Assembly (NCBI GenBank): GCA_026417655.1
Contig: JAOACS010000021.1
Span: 62,001-126,000 of the forward strand
Direction of reading: 5' to 3'
Source of the DNA: Syntrophobacterales bacterium
Lineage (GTDB): Bacteria > Desulfobacterota > Syntrophobacteria > Syntrophobacterales > Thermodesulforhabdaceae
Length of the DNA: 64,000 nucleotides
Below the pieces are notes generated by a model, which was not told the origin of the DNA, searched no databases, and saw nothing but the letters and a program-made list of their open reading frames with translations. Below, in pieces: positions 27,137 through 36,885 of the stretch. The translations under genes and the position numbers were made by a program. How positions within the stretch are numbered: the stretch's first letter is position 1; every line of letters starts with the position of its first letter.

Positions 27137-27279
27137 TAGCTTCCCTTCCTGTAGTTATCTTTACATGACGGGGATTGATCAAAACCCAAGGTCCCTCCGT
27201 AAAAACATTGACCCCCGTACAACTTTTCTTTAAAAGCCTTTAAAAATAGCATAATCATAATGAAGGGAGGAAATCTTTT

Positions 27280-27612
27280 ATGAAGCAGTACATTATAGAT
27301 CAACTAAGAGAGTCCGACTATGAGGGGATAAAGGAGTATCTAGATCTCCACGCCCGTTCTGGAGCCATGGAAGGCATTTACTGGATCGACATACCTAAGG
27401 AACTCTACACCAATATCCAAAAAGAACACAACCAGTGTCAGCCCTTTTGTTTTGCCGTAAATCTTAATAGAAGGTTTGTAGGATTCGAATTTCTAATAAG
27501 GAGTCATACAGTTTTGAGGTGTTCATGCATAGGCTATGCAACCAAGCTCCAAAGGGATTTTATCATAGATTTTGCCGACTCAATGATCGATCTTCTTAAA
27601 ATAAAACTCTAA
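27280..27612 (+). CDS. Conserved-looking 110-residue protein of unknown function
   Basis: The product is soluble, rich in charged residues, with two cysteines as CSCIG near residue 84 and single cysteines elsewhere. A clear GGGAGG ribosome site precedes the ATG, so it is a real gene. No family was recognised. It lies between divergent cysQ and convergent YfgM-like genes and appears to be its own transcript. Confidence 0.7.
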   Translation: MKQYIIDQLRESDYEGIKEYLDLHARSGAMEGIYWIDIPKELYTNIQKEHNQCQPFCFAVNLNRRFVGFEFLIRSHTVLRCSCIGYATKLQRDFIIDFADSMIDLLKIKL

Positions 27613-27615
27613 AAT

Positions 27616-28317
27616 TTAAGAACCAGAAGATGGAGCGGAAGTTGATCTGGTTTTTTTGTTAATATGTTCCCTTATTAGATCATCCGTTGGGAAGATTCCC
27701 TTTGCCTTAAGAGCTTCCTCCCAGGAAGCTCTTGCCTCATCCATTTTGCCCTTCAATTCAAGTATAAGTCCTCTCCTCCAATAAATTTCTCGTTTCCATT
27801 CCTCTGGTGAAATCTTTGCCAACTCGTCCCAGGACAGTAACGCTCTATCCAAGAAGTTTCGTTCCGTGTAGGCTATTGCCAAGTAGCGTAGAAAAAAAAC
27901 TTTCAAAGGGTGGGACGAGGGTAATTTTTGAATGGTCGATTCGGACTCTTTAATAGCCCTTTCCCAGTTTCGATGCTCCACATCTAATCGAACCAAATCT
28001 AAACGCGCTAGAACCGCCATGGGGTGGCCGTCGTAGCGATTTAAAAAATCAACTATCGCCCTCTCCCAGCCTTCTTGAGCCTTTCCGTGCTCTGACAAGG
28101 ATTTAACAATAAGATAGTAGGCATAGGCTGCTTGTTCGTCCTGAGACTTTGAATACTTATCATAGCCCCAAAAAAGGACTCCCAAAATAAAGATCACCGC
28201 TACTATACAAAGTGCCCATCTGGGATTTTCCTTTATTTTTCTAATCGTATGTTGAACTACCGTTTCCACCTCTTCTGGTCTTAGCGTTTTAGAAGTCCTC
28301 ACTTTTTGTGGCTTCAT
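27616..28317 (-). CDS. Membrane-anchored TPR protein, YfgM-like
   Basis: The 233-residue protein has a cytoplasmic N-terminus, one transmembrane helix near residues 33-50 (ALCIVAVIFILGVLFWG), then TPR-like helical repeats outside the membrane (ALCIV helix followed by QAAYAYYLIVKSLSE and FLRYLAIAYTERNFLDRALLSWDEL). The one-helix plus TPR layout is that of YfgM, an ancillary protein of the Sec translocon. No enzyme motif. The next gene downstream is on the other strand; the gene is upstream of nothing obvious. Confidence 0.7.
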   Translation of the reverse strand: MKPQKVRTSKTLRPEEVETVVQHTIRKIKENPRWALCIVAVIFILGVLFWGYDKYSKSQDEQAAYAYYLIVKSLSEHGKAQEGWERAIVDFLNRYDGHPMAVLARLDLVRLDVEHRNWERAIKESESTIQKLPSSHPLKVFFLRYLAIAYTERNFLDRALLSWDELAKISPEEWKREIYWRRGLILELKGKMDEARASWEEALKAKGIFPTDDLIREHINKKTRSTSAPSSGS

Positions 28318-28399
28318 CGTCCTCTCCCCATCGTGAAGTAGTCATAAAATAGATAAAACCGGCCAAGCCAAAGAGATTTTCTACCAAAGCCTAGCCTAC

Positions 28400-29323
28400 T
28401 CAGTCAAACATATTACTGTTACTGAAAAACTCCTCAGGGATAGGAGCTTCAAGAAAGACTTTCTGCCCTGTAATTGGATGTCTAAACTCCATACGCCAAC
28501 CATGAAGCATGAGGCGTGGGGCGGCGGGTCCTCCATAAAGTTTATCGCCGTAGAGTCTAAGACCACTAGCCAACGTGTGGAGTCTAATTTGGTGAGTCCT
28601 CCCTGTAGTTGGCTCTGCCATTAGGAGTAGCTTCGAGCCATGGCTACGTAAAAGAGTAAACTTCGTCTCTGAGAATTTACCCCCACTTTCATGTTCGTCA
28701 AGACAGCAGTAGATACCCTTTTTCTTGGTAATAGCCCTCTGACATGTCCACTTTTCTCCAGGAGGATTTCCACTAGCCCATAAGATATAAACTTTTCTCA
28801 CCCTACGTTTGGCAAACATTTTGGAAAGCTTAGCATTTACAACCCTATCTATAGAGAAAAGAAGGATGCCACTTACTTCTAGATCTAGCCTATTATGGAT
28901 GGCCACATAGGGGTTTTTAGATTCTTTGCTAAGAAAACGTCTTAGAGCTGATAGCACATGGTTATAATCGTCATAGGGCACCTGATGAGATGGGATTGAG
29001 GGCTCTTTATTATAAGCAATAATCCATTGGTCCCTATAGATGATCCTCCGAGGATCCAACTCGTAGAATCTTTTTACACCATAGGAAGGTAGATAAAGAT
29101 CAATCCTTTTTACCTCCTTTAGTCTAAAGGAGGGGTCCTTAACTCTAAGGTTATCTACATGAACACAACCGAACTCAACTATATCTTTGGCAATCTCTGG
29201 TCTTACAGAGAGGGCCTGCGATATAAAATCTTGAAGTAGATAATTAGCTTCTTTGGGACTAATCTCCCAACTAAACCTAGTTTGGAGAAGACCTAAGGTG
29301 TTTCTAGCAAACAGGTTTTCCAC
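28400..29323 (-). CDS. RluA-family RNA pseudouridine synthase
   Basis: The 307-residue enzyme isomerises uridine in rRNA or tRNA. The catalytic motif is HNRLDLEVSGILLF near residue 142, where the aspartate is the nucleophile, and EPTTGRTHQIRLHTLASG near residue 237 is the family motif. It has no N-terminal S4 domain of clear type, unlike RluC/RluD. The target site cannot be predicted. It lies 10 bases downstream of a zinc-ribbon gene. Confidence 0.93.
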   Translation of the reverse strand: MENLFARNTLGLLQTRFSWEISPKEANYLLQDFISQALSVRPEIAKDIVEFGCVHVDNLRVKDPSFRLKEVKRIDLYLPSYGVKRFYELDPRRIIYRDQWIIAYNKEPSIPSHQVPYDDYNHVLSALRRFLSKESKNPYVAIHNRLDLEVSGILLFSIDRVVNAKLSKMFAKRRVRKVYILWASGNPPGEKWTCQRAITKKKGIYCCLDEHESGGKFSETKFTLLRSHGSKLLLMAEPTTGRTHQIRLHTLASGLRLYGDKLYGGPAAPRLMLHGWRMEFRHPITGQKVFLEAPIPEEFFSNSNMFD

Positions 29324-29333
29324 CCTTTAAGAA

Positions 29334-29696
29334 TTAGCCAGTTTTACCTTCCGATAAGCTATCTTCAACCCTTTCAGCTTCCATAGTTTCTTCAACAAGG
29401 GAATCTATATCGTCGGCTTCCATGTCATCGTTTCCCATCTCTCGTCCCAGAGTTTTCATAAAATTGGCTACACTCCTCGGATCGTTTTCATCAAAGTGGC
29501 TCCATCTAGTAGGATCACTAAGCCGTTCAAGGCGAGTTTCTTCAGAAAGGCGGACTCGAACTCGAGAAATCAACCTTGCTAGATCAGTTCCCCCGCAATG
29601 GGAACATATCAAAGGAGAAATCTCCTCTGAGACCCGGAAGGTGATAAATTCGCTTTTTCTTCCACAGGAAAGGCATCTATATTCATAGATAGGCAT
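29334..29696 (-). CDS. FmdB-type zinc-ribbon protein
   Basis: A 120-residue protein beginning MPIYEYRCLSCG, with a second CSHCGG near residue 33, so a Cys4 zinc ribbon. This is the FmdB/putative regulatory protein family, often fused or linked with RNA-modification and formamidase genes. The rest is acidic and low-complexity. Function in the family is poorly known. Confidence 0.88.
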   Translation of the reverse strand: MPIYEYRCLSCGRKSEFITFRVSEEISPLICSHCGGTDLARLISRVRVRLSEETRLERLSDPTRWSHFDENDPRSVANFMKTLGREMGNDDMEADDIDSLVEETMEAERVEDSLSEGKTG

Positions 29697-29739
29697 AGTT
29701 CCTCCTTAATTTACCGGAAGAGTTATAAAAGTCTAAGGA

Positions 29740-30687
29740 TCATGAGGCTATAGAGGGAACTCTATGATAGACGCCTTCGAAAGAGGGGTTTGCATCCGTA
29801 ATAATCTGTTTGTCCCTTTCATAGGATTCCTTAAGGTAAGAGGGAAGCACAAAAAGCTTTTCAAGCATTTCTTTGTTAAGATATTTTAGCTTCATTCCGG
29901 ACATTTCAAACCGTTTAGCTGTCTCCTGAGGTGTCCAATCCTTTTGAAGCGTTGTAAAAATATGTGAGTCAGGACGATGGAAGCTGTGCATGCTGTAAAT
30001 GTGGGGCATAACCACAGGGAATACTTCCCTTAGGGTGTTTACCATTCTGACGTGGAGAGTATGCTCCTGAGGGCTTACACCCTCTCCCTGTATGCTTGTG
30101 CATCCATAGGGCGTAAGGTGTTCCTTAAGAAGCAAATAAAATTCCTTTGTAAATAAAAAGACTGCCGGGCTGTCCTCAAAGGGATCGCTAAGATCGACTA
30201 TAATGACATCAAACTTCTCCTGAGAGTTCTCCACATAGGCTCTCCCATCATCTATAACAACTTCCACTCTGGGATCATCAAAACTTCCCTGATGCCAGCT
30301 TGGAAGATACTTTTTACATATCTCCACAAGCTCCCCATCTATATCTACCAACACAGCACGCTTCACCGTCCTATGTTTAAGAACCTCTCTAAGAGTTGCT
30401 CCCTCTGCACCACCAATAATCAAAACCTTTTCCGGCTTCGGATGAGCAAACATCGCAGGATGGACTAAAAGTTCATGATAGATGAACTCATCCCTTTCTG
30501 CTGACTGAGCCACACCATCGAGAAAAAGCATCTTTCCGTGAAGCCTTGTCTCAACAATATCAATCCTTTGATACTTCGAAACCCCGTGATAGATTATTCT
30601 ATCACACAGATAGGAGATAGATACACCATTTAGAGAAGGCTCCCTAAACCATATATAATCGTTATTTAGACCTTCGTGCCTGCTCAT
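29740..30687 (-). CDS. speE: Spermidine synthase (polyamine aminopropyltransferase)
   Basis: The 315-residue enzyme transfers an aminopropyl group from decarboxylated S-adenosylmethionine to putrescine or another amine. The Rossmann-like core holds KVLIIGGAEGATLREVLKH near residue 87, VLVDID near residue 110, and the active-site DLSDPFEDSPA near residue 165. It overlaps speD by 4 bases (ATGA), so the two are translationally coupled and provide the substrate step and the transfer step in one operon. Confidence 0.93.
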   Translation of the reverse strand: MSRHEGLNNDYIWFREPSLNGVSISYLCDRIIYHGVSKYQRIDIVETRLHGKMLFLDGVAQSAERDEFIYHELLVHPAMFAHPKPEKVLIIGGAEGATLREVLKHRTVKRAVLVDIDGELVEICKKYLPSWHQGSFDDPRVEVVIDDGRAYVENSQEKFDVIIVDLSDPFEDSPAVFLFTKEFYLLLKEHLTPYGCTSIQGEGVSPQEHTLHVRMVNTLREVFPVVMPHIYSMHSFHRPDSHIFTTLQKDWTPQETAKRFEMSGMKLKYLNKEMLEKLFVLPSYLKESYERDKQIITDANPSFEGVYHRVPSIAS

Positions 30688-31064
30688 GGTTTGTGTTTTA
30701 GCTCTCCTTCTGGCACATCTAGCGTTCCGCGTTTTAGCTCCATAACTGACATATTCTTTGCGCGAAATTCCTTCTTCAAAAACTGGAGGGCAAGATCAGA
30801 ATCTATCTGATCTCCACAGGTAAAAATGTCTAGGGCGCAGTAACCATATTCGGGCCACGTATGAATTGAAAAATGTGATTCAGCTATTACCACTACGCCA
30901 CTTACACCATGAGGATTGAATTGGTGAAACACGGGCTTTATAATGGTTGCCTTTGAAACTTTGACAGCCTCGACCAGGATGGCTTCCACCTGATCCACGC
31001 GATCAATTAAATTTTTCTCGCAATCATAAAGTTCAACTATCAGGTGTTTTCCCAGTGATTTCAT
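30684..31064 (-). CDS. speD: S-adenosylmethionine decarboxylase proenzyme
   Basis: SpeD makes decarboxylated S-adenosylmethionine. The proenzyme is 126 residues and cleaves itself before a serine that becomes the pyruvoyl cofactor: the site is Glu62-Ser63 in ESHFSIHTWPEYGY. The downstream CALDIFTCG carries the family cysteine. The enzyme is of the small bacterial class 1b type. The ATG is preceded by GGAAGAAGAGA and by a long structured leader. Confidence 0.95.
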   Translation of the reverse strand: MKSLGKHLIVELYDCEKNLIDRVDQVEAILVEAVKVSKATIIKPVFHQFNPHGVSGVVVIAESHFSIHTWPEYGYCALDIFTCGDQIDSDLALQFLKKEFRAKNMSVMELKRGTLDVPEGELKHKP

Positions 31065-31190
31065 CTTCTTCTCTTCTTCCTCACGTCATAGTTTTACCTT
31101 CGGTTAACGTTAACAAAATAAAAACCTCCACTTCATGGGTGGGTACCATCTTCCCCTAAACCGCCATAAATGGAGGCATCACCTCAAAAC
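31065..31190 (-). ncRNA. Candidate riboswitch/attenuator leader of speDE
   Basis: The RNA starts near 31190, just after the promoter, and runs 125 bases to speD. On the mRNA a short hairpin GAGGU-GAU-GCCUC (31173-31185) competes with a longer stem in which CCUCCA...AUGG pairs with CCAU...UGGAGG (31125-31176). The long stem is followed by the T tract TTTTTATTTT (31115-31124), the form of an intrinsic terminator. The two stems share the CCUC segment, so only one can form. A palindrome GTTAACGTTAAC (31103-31114) follows. The ligand is unknown. Confidence 0.6.
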
Positions 31191-31197
31191 CGTCGTC

Positions 31198-31225
31198 ACT
31201 ATACAAAAAAATTTTCGAAATGCAA
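31198..31225 (-). promoter_or_regulatory. speDE promoter
   Basis: On the minus strand TTGCAT (31220-31225) and TATAGT (31198-31203) are 16 bases apart. The predicted transcription start is a few bases downstream, near 31190, exactly where the structured leader begins. Confidence 0.65.
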
Positions 31226-31357
31226 CAAAAAAGTTAGCATTTTTTCACCGACGAAGGTAGATTATCCCACTTTATTTCACTTTTTCATGTTTTTTTTCGA
31301 CTAATAAGTTAATATCGCTATCTGGTACCTTGAATAAACACGGAAGAGGAGCAAGAA

Positions 31358-32032
31358 ATGATACCAATAAGAGATACGAATCCATCAAGGGGCTTTCCAA
31401 TAGTAAACTATCTTATAATAGCTACATGTATAATCGTTTTCATACATGAGTTGATGTTAGGACCTGCCCTTAAAAGATTCTTTATGCTATACGGCATCGT
31501 CCCAGTAAGATACGTTAGACCAGATATAGCTCTCCACTTCAGTTTTACCTCCCAGCTTATTCCCTTCTTTTCCTCCATGTTTATCCATGGCGGGTGGCTT
31601 CATCTTATAGGTAACATGTGGACTCTCTACATATTTGGAGACAACGTGGAATATGCTCTAGGGCATATTCGATACCTTATATTTTATATCCTTAGTGGCA
31701 TCATTGCGGCAATCATTCATATAATCACCAATCCCTTCTCTCCCATCCCAACGGTAGGGGCCAGTGGAGCAATAGCAGGCGTTATGGGGGCCTATATGTT
31801 TCTATATCCAAGAGCCAGAATTCTTGCTCTTGTTCCCATCTTTTTCTTCATAACCTTTGCGGAAATCCCGGCCCTCGTATTCATAGGAATATGGTTCATC
31901 TTACAATTCTTCAGCGGAACTCTATCGCTCATAGGCGGGACCGATACCTATGGAGGTATTGCCTGGTGGGCCCACATTGGGGGATTCGTTGGAGGAGTGT
32001 TTTTGCTGAAAGTATTAAAACCAAGATCCTAG
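31358..32032 (+). CDS. Rhomboid-family intramembrane serine protease
   Basis: A 224-residue membrane protein with about six or seven transmembrane helices. The serine is in GASGAIAGVMGAY near residue 139; the histidine partner lies in the last helix, WWAHIGGFVGG, and HGGWLHLIGNMW near residues 80-91 is the family loop. Rhomboids cleave membrane proteins within the lipid bilayer. The substrate is unknown. The stop is 2 bases from the convergent stop of the next gene. Confidence 0.92.
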   Translation: MIPIRDTNPSRGFPIVNYLIIATCIIVFIHELMLGPALKRFFMLYGIVPVRYVRPDIALHFSFTSQLIPFFSSMFIHGGWLHLIGNMWTLYIFGDNVEYALGHIRYLIFYILSGIIAAIIHIITNPFSPIPTVGASGAIAGVMGAYMFLYPRARILALVPIFFFITFAEIPALVFIGIWFILQFFSGTLSLIGGTDTYGGIAWWAHIGGFVGGVFLLKVLKPRS

Positions 32033-32034
32033 AA

Positions 32035-35000
32035 TTACATAAGTCCAAAGTCCTCTCTATTTTTTGGAAGCTGGGGGTTATAGTAGGGGTCGTTGTCCAG
32101 GAGGTAGGCCCACCGATTTCTCATAATCTCAATCTCACAGCTAAAGCGCCTTTGCTTATCCACCGTATCTTCATATCCCCTACTCTTGGACTCATAGTGG
32201 TAAAGGCGAACATGAGGAAGGACTACATGACGGTAGCCCTTGACAAGAAGCTTTAAACAGAAATCAATGTCATTGAAAGCCACAGAAAGGGATTCGTCAA
32301 ATCCACCTACCCTGTCCCATAGATCACGCCTAACCATTAGGCATGCACCGGTTACAGCAGACCAGTTGGAGACAACCCTTAACCTGTCGAAATAGCCCGG
32401 ATGATTTGCAGGAAGACATTTAAATGCATGTCCAGCAACACCTGGACATGCTGGATTGGGAGAAATCCCAAGAATAACACCACCGTGTTGAATTGTATCA
32501 TTGGGATATAGGAGCACTGCTCCCACGCACCCTATAGGCTCTTTTTGTGCATAGGCGGCCATTTCCTGCAACCAATCGGTCGGCGTGATAAGCTCCATGT
32601 CATTATTTAAAAGCAGGATAAGGTCTCCTCTGGAATTAACTACCCCTAGATTAACAAGGCGGGAAAAATTAAAGGGCTCATTACAGGTTATCACCCTAAA
32701 TCTAGATCCCAAAATCCCTTGCCATTTCCCAAAGGTATCGAAGGTTTTTTTCTCTCTACTACCATTGTCCACTACCACGATCTCATAACGTTCATAGGTG
32801 CTTTTATGGTGCAGGGATGTTATGTTCCTGTCGAGATCGTATGCGAGATCTCTAGTAGGAATTATAATACTTATGAAGGGTTCCCCACGGAGTCTGTAAC
32901 GGACCAGGTGTCGCCCTGGGGCAACGGATTCAACAATCCCATCATCACCCCTTCTTTGAAGGGCCTCCACTACGGCTCTTCTTGCCGCTTCTTCTGCGTA
33001 GGTTTTATGACTTGCATCCATGGCCGTAGAACCCCCGTGCATGCGCCAGTGGTATAGGATCTTAGGAACATGATAGATCTTTTCAGTAACTTCACTAATT
33101 CTCAATACAAGATCCCAGTCTTGAGACCCTTCAAACCCCTCCCGAAGTCCCCCTACCTTTTCAACAATTTCCCGTCTGTAAACCCCCAAATGGCAGGTAA
33201 ACATCTCACCAAGTATTAACTCCGGAGCCCAATTGGGCTTAAAGAAAGGATCTCCATAGCTTCCATCGGGGCGTATCTTATCTTCATCGGAATAGATCAT
33301 GTCCAAATCGGGACGATCATTAAGAACCCTAACTATCTCAAGGAGAGCATCAGGGGAAAGCTCGTCATCATGATCCAAGAAGGCAATAAATTCACCAGTT
33401 GCCATGGAGATACCATCGTTTGAGGCCTTAACGATATGTCCATTAATCTCTCTAAACCTTAACTTTACCTTCTCTGGAAATCTCGAAGAAAACTCCTGAA
33501 GAACCTTTCTCACGAAAACATTTCTAGAGGCATCATCCACTATGCATAACTCCCAATTTTCATAATACTGCCTTGCAACAGATTCGAGAGCTTCAATCAG
33601 GTAAGAGGGTTTTGGATCGAAGACGGGCATAACGATACTTATTAAAGGCCTGTAGGAAAGTTTTTCTAGAATCTCCCGAGCCTTTTCGGGTGAAAGGGTT
33701 GAATGGGGTAATACCTTCCCGCGTTTAAAGACTCTTTTTTTGATCCAGTGAAAGGTTTTTAGGACTGTAGCGTAGAACCCTATGGTTCTACAGTAAAGTA
33801 TGAACCTATTAAGGAGTTCCAAAAGAGTGGCCATGTTCTTTCCGGTTTTTCTCACCATCTGAGATATCCACCTTAGGGGAGCTGTAACTCGCCAGGATCT
33901 TGATTGAGTTATATCGTAGAAGGCCTTACGGAGGGCCTCCTTCTCAACTTCTAGGGAGGAAAGCCTTTGCTGGAGGATATGGTAAAGTTCCTTTTCCTTT
34001 TCTAATTGTTCGCGGCAAGTTCTTTTCTCTTGTTCTAGCTGAGTTATAAGTTGCCGTTTTTCGTCTTCCCGCTCTTTTTTCTCTCGTTCCCACCCTTCCA
34101 GAAGATGTTGTTTCTCCTCTTGCTCCTTAGCAAGTTGCTGGGAGATTTTAATAAAGTCCTTATATTGAAAGGAGACAAAATCAAAGTAACATTTCGTAAG
34201 TTTATCTGGATTTATAGTGCCAAGGTGTTTTTCGTAAAATTTTCTTCTCCAAAAGAACTCTTCTGAAAAGTCCTGTCTAAATACGAAGGCCTGTCCCCCA
34301 AAGGAACGATACGTAGCAACCCTATGGGGCACATAAAGAAAGTTCTTACGGCATGCAAGGCGATATATGAAATCCCAGTCTTCAAGTCTATCAAAGGATT
34401 CATCGAATCCTCCTATCTCAAGAGCAAGCTCACGTCTAAATAGAAGTCCACAAATCGGAATATAGTTATTGATAAAAAGGGCTTCCCTTGAAAATTCCCT
34501 TCCGAAAAGCCCAAGAGACCTCTTAGTGCCATCTGGTAGAGGCTCTACTAATTCAACTTGACCATAAACTACTGAAGAGGTTCGCCCATACCAGCCCAAA
34601 ATACCTATAGCGCTATCCTCTAGTAGGTCATCATCATCGAGGAGTCCAACCCATTCACCATTAGCTAATTTAAGCCCCACATTGGCAGCTTTAGCCCGCC
34701 CTTTGGACAGCTCGTGGCGTATGTAAATAACGTGGTGGATACTATTTTTAAATTCGTCAATAATGCCTTTCACCTCCTCTCCTCCATCGTTTACAACAAT
34801 GGCTTCCACCTTAGGATAGGACTGCCGGGCTAGGCTTTCCATAGTCTCCCGCAAAAGAGAGGGACGATCCTTTGTTCTGACGATTATTGAAACTATGGGA
34901 AGATCCAACCCCCTTTCCAATCCTCCAAAGTAGCGCCTTGTTGACACTATGACGTCGAAGAGGTCCCTATTCTGGTGGAGACAGAAAAATCCCTCGGCAT

Positions 35001-35622
35001 ATCTCGCCTCTTCGGGCAGAGTGAAAGAACGGGCTCTGTTAATGGACAAAACAATCTCTTCATAGGCTCTATATTTTATTTGACTTTCGTAGACCCTAAT
35101 AGCTCTTCTCTTGGTATCTATTACTGGCGTTATATCAATAAGGCGGTTTACCTCTCCTTGTTTTACTATCTCGTAGAGCCAAACTCCTCCATCGAATCCA
35201 CGCTCTCTAATCACTTCCCAGCTTATGAATGTTACGGCTCTATGATCCGGATTAAGTTCAAACAGCGAAGGCAAGAAAACGGTCTTTGGTTTTACGAAGG
35301 AGATGATTTTAGAGAGCTCCCTTCGAAGAACCGAAGAAAAATTATTAACCCTTCTATCTTCAATATCTAAGAAAAACACCTTCTTTATGCCAAGGACCTC
35401 AGCTGCTCTGAGGGCTTCTCCATACCTCGTTTCCCTATCTCCACCGTGGGAACCATCGGTCACTACAACCACGAAAACCTCTATGCCCTGCTGAGTAGCA
35501 AGGGCGATGGTTCCTCCCATGCCAAAGCTCTCATCATCGGGATGGGGAGCGACTACCAAAAAGGGACCTTCTGGAAGATCTGAAGGTTGGTAAGGAATTA
35601 GCTGTTCCTCTACTAAAAGCAT
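32035..35622 (-). CDS. PIG-L deacetylase fused to three GT2 glycosyltransferase domains
   Basis: A 1195-residue chimera. The N-terminal PIG-L/LmbE-type deacetylase has the zinc motif PHPDDE near residues 27-32 and NPDHRAV near 124. GT2 domain one (about 243-460) begins VSIIVRTKDRPSLLRETMES with LLDDDDL; a charged coiled coil follows (about 480-570); GT2 domain two (about 655-880) has FLDHDDELS and QDWDLVLRI; GT2 domain three (about 925-1170) has LLLNNDMEL and NDIDFCLKL. The fusion suggests stepwise N-deacetylation and sugar addition to one polymer. The substrate is unknown. It overlaps nothing and is its own unit, with no signal peptide. Confidence 0.88.
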   Translation of the reverse strand: MLLVEEQLIPYQPSDLPEGPFLVVAPHPDDESFGMGGTIALATQQGIEVFVVVVTDGSHGGDRETRYGEALRAAEVLGIKKVFFLDIEDRRVNNFSSVLRRELSKIISFVKPKTVFLPSLFELNPDHRAVTFISWEVIRERGFDGGVWLYEIVKQGEVNRLIDITPVIDTKRRAIRVYESQIKYRAYEEIVLSINRARSFTLPEEARYAEGFFCLHQNRDLFDVIVSTRRYFGGLERGLDLPIVSIIVRTKDRPSLLRETMESLARQSYPKVEAIVVNDGGEEVKGIIDEFKNSIHHVIYIRHELSKGRAKAANVGLKLANGEWVGLLDDDDLLEDSAIGILGWYGRTSSVVYGQVELVEPLPDGTKRSLGLFGREFSREALFINNYIPICGLLFRRELALEIGGFDESFDRLEDWDFIYRLACRKNFLYVPHRVATYRSFGGQAFVFRQDFSEEFFWRRKFYEKHLGTINPDKLTKCYFDFVSFQYKDFIKISQQLAKEQEEKQHLLEGWEREKKEREDEKRQLITQLEQEKRTCREQLEKEKELYHILQQRLSSLEVEKEALRKAFYDITQSRSWRVTAPLRWISQMVRKTGKNMATLLELLNRFILYCRTIGFYATVLKTFHWIKKRVFKRGKVLPHSTLSPEKAREILEKLSYRPLISIVMPVFDPKPSYLIEALESVARQYYENWELCIVDDASRNVFVRKVLQEFSSRFPEKVKLRFREINGHIVKASNDGISMATGEFIAFLDHDDELSPDALLEIVRVLNDRPDLDMIYSDEDKIRPDGSYGDPFFKPNWAPELILGEMFTCHLGVYRREIVEKVGGLREGFEGSQDWDLVLRISEVTEKIYHVPKILYHWRMHGGSTAMDASHKTYAEEAARRAVVEALQRRGDDGIVESVAPGRHLVRYRLRGEPFISIIIPTRDLAYDLDRNITSLHHKSTYERYEIVVVDNGSREKKTFDTFGKWQGILGSRFRVITCNEPFNFSRLVNLGVVNSRGDLILLLNNDMELITPTDWLQEMAAYAQKEPIGCVGAVLLYPNDTIQHGGVILGISPNPACPGVAGHAFKCLPANHPGYFDRLRVVSNWSAVTGACLMVRRDLWDRVGGFDESLSVAFNDIDFCLKLLVKGYRHVVLPHVRLYHYESKSRGYEDTVDKQRRFSCEIEIMRNRWAYLLDNDPYYNPQLPKNREDFGLM

Positions 35623-35829
35623 AGTTTTTACCCTCGCTTTGGAAATCCTATTCGGTCTAGGAAAATAAATCCTATTAAGTTGATTTGCAAACCCTATTGA
35701 CGCTAGAAAAATCTTGTAAGAAGATCTTTCTATTCTCTACAATAACACATTAATGTTAAAAAGGCTTGAAGACCCTGCCGGTTAAAAGATTTCGGCAGAT
35801 GTGACTTTAAAATTACACAAAGGAGTTAG

Positions 35830-36870
<1,041 letters not shown>

Positions 36871-36885
36871 TAAAAGAGCTAGCAT

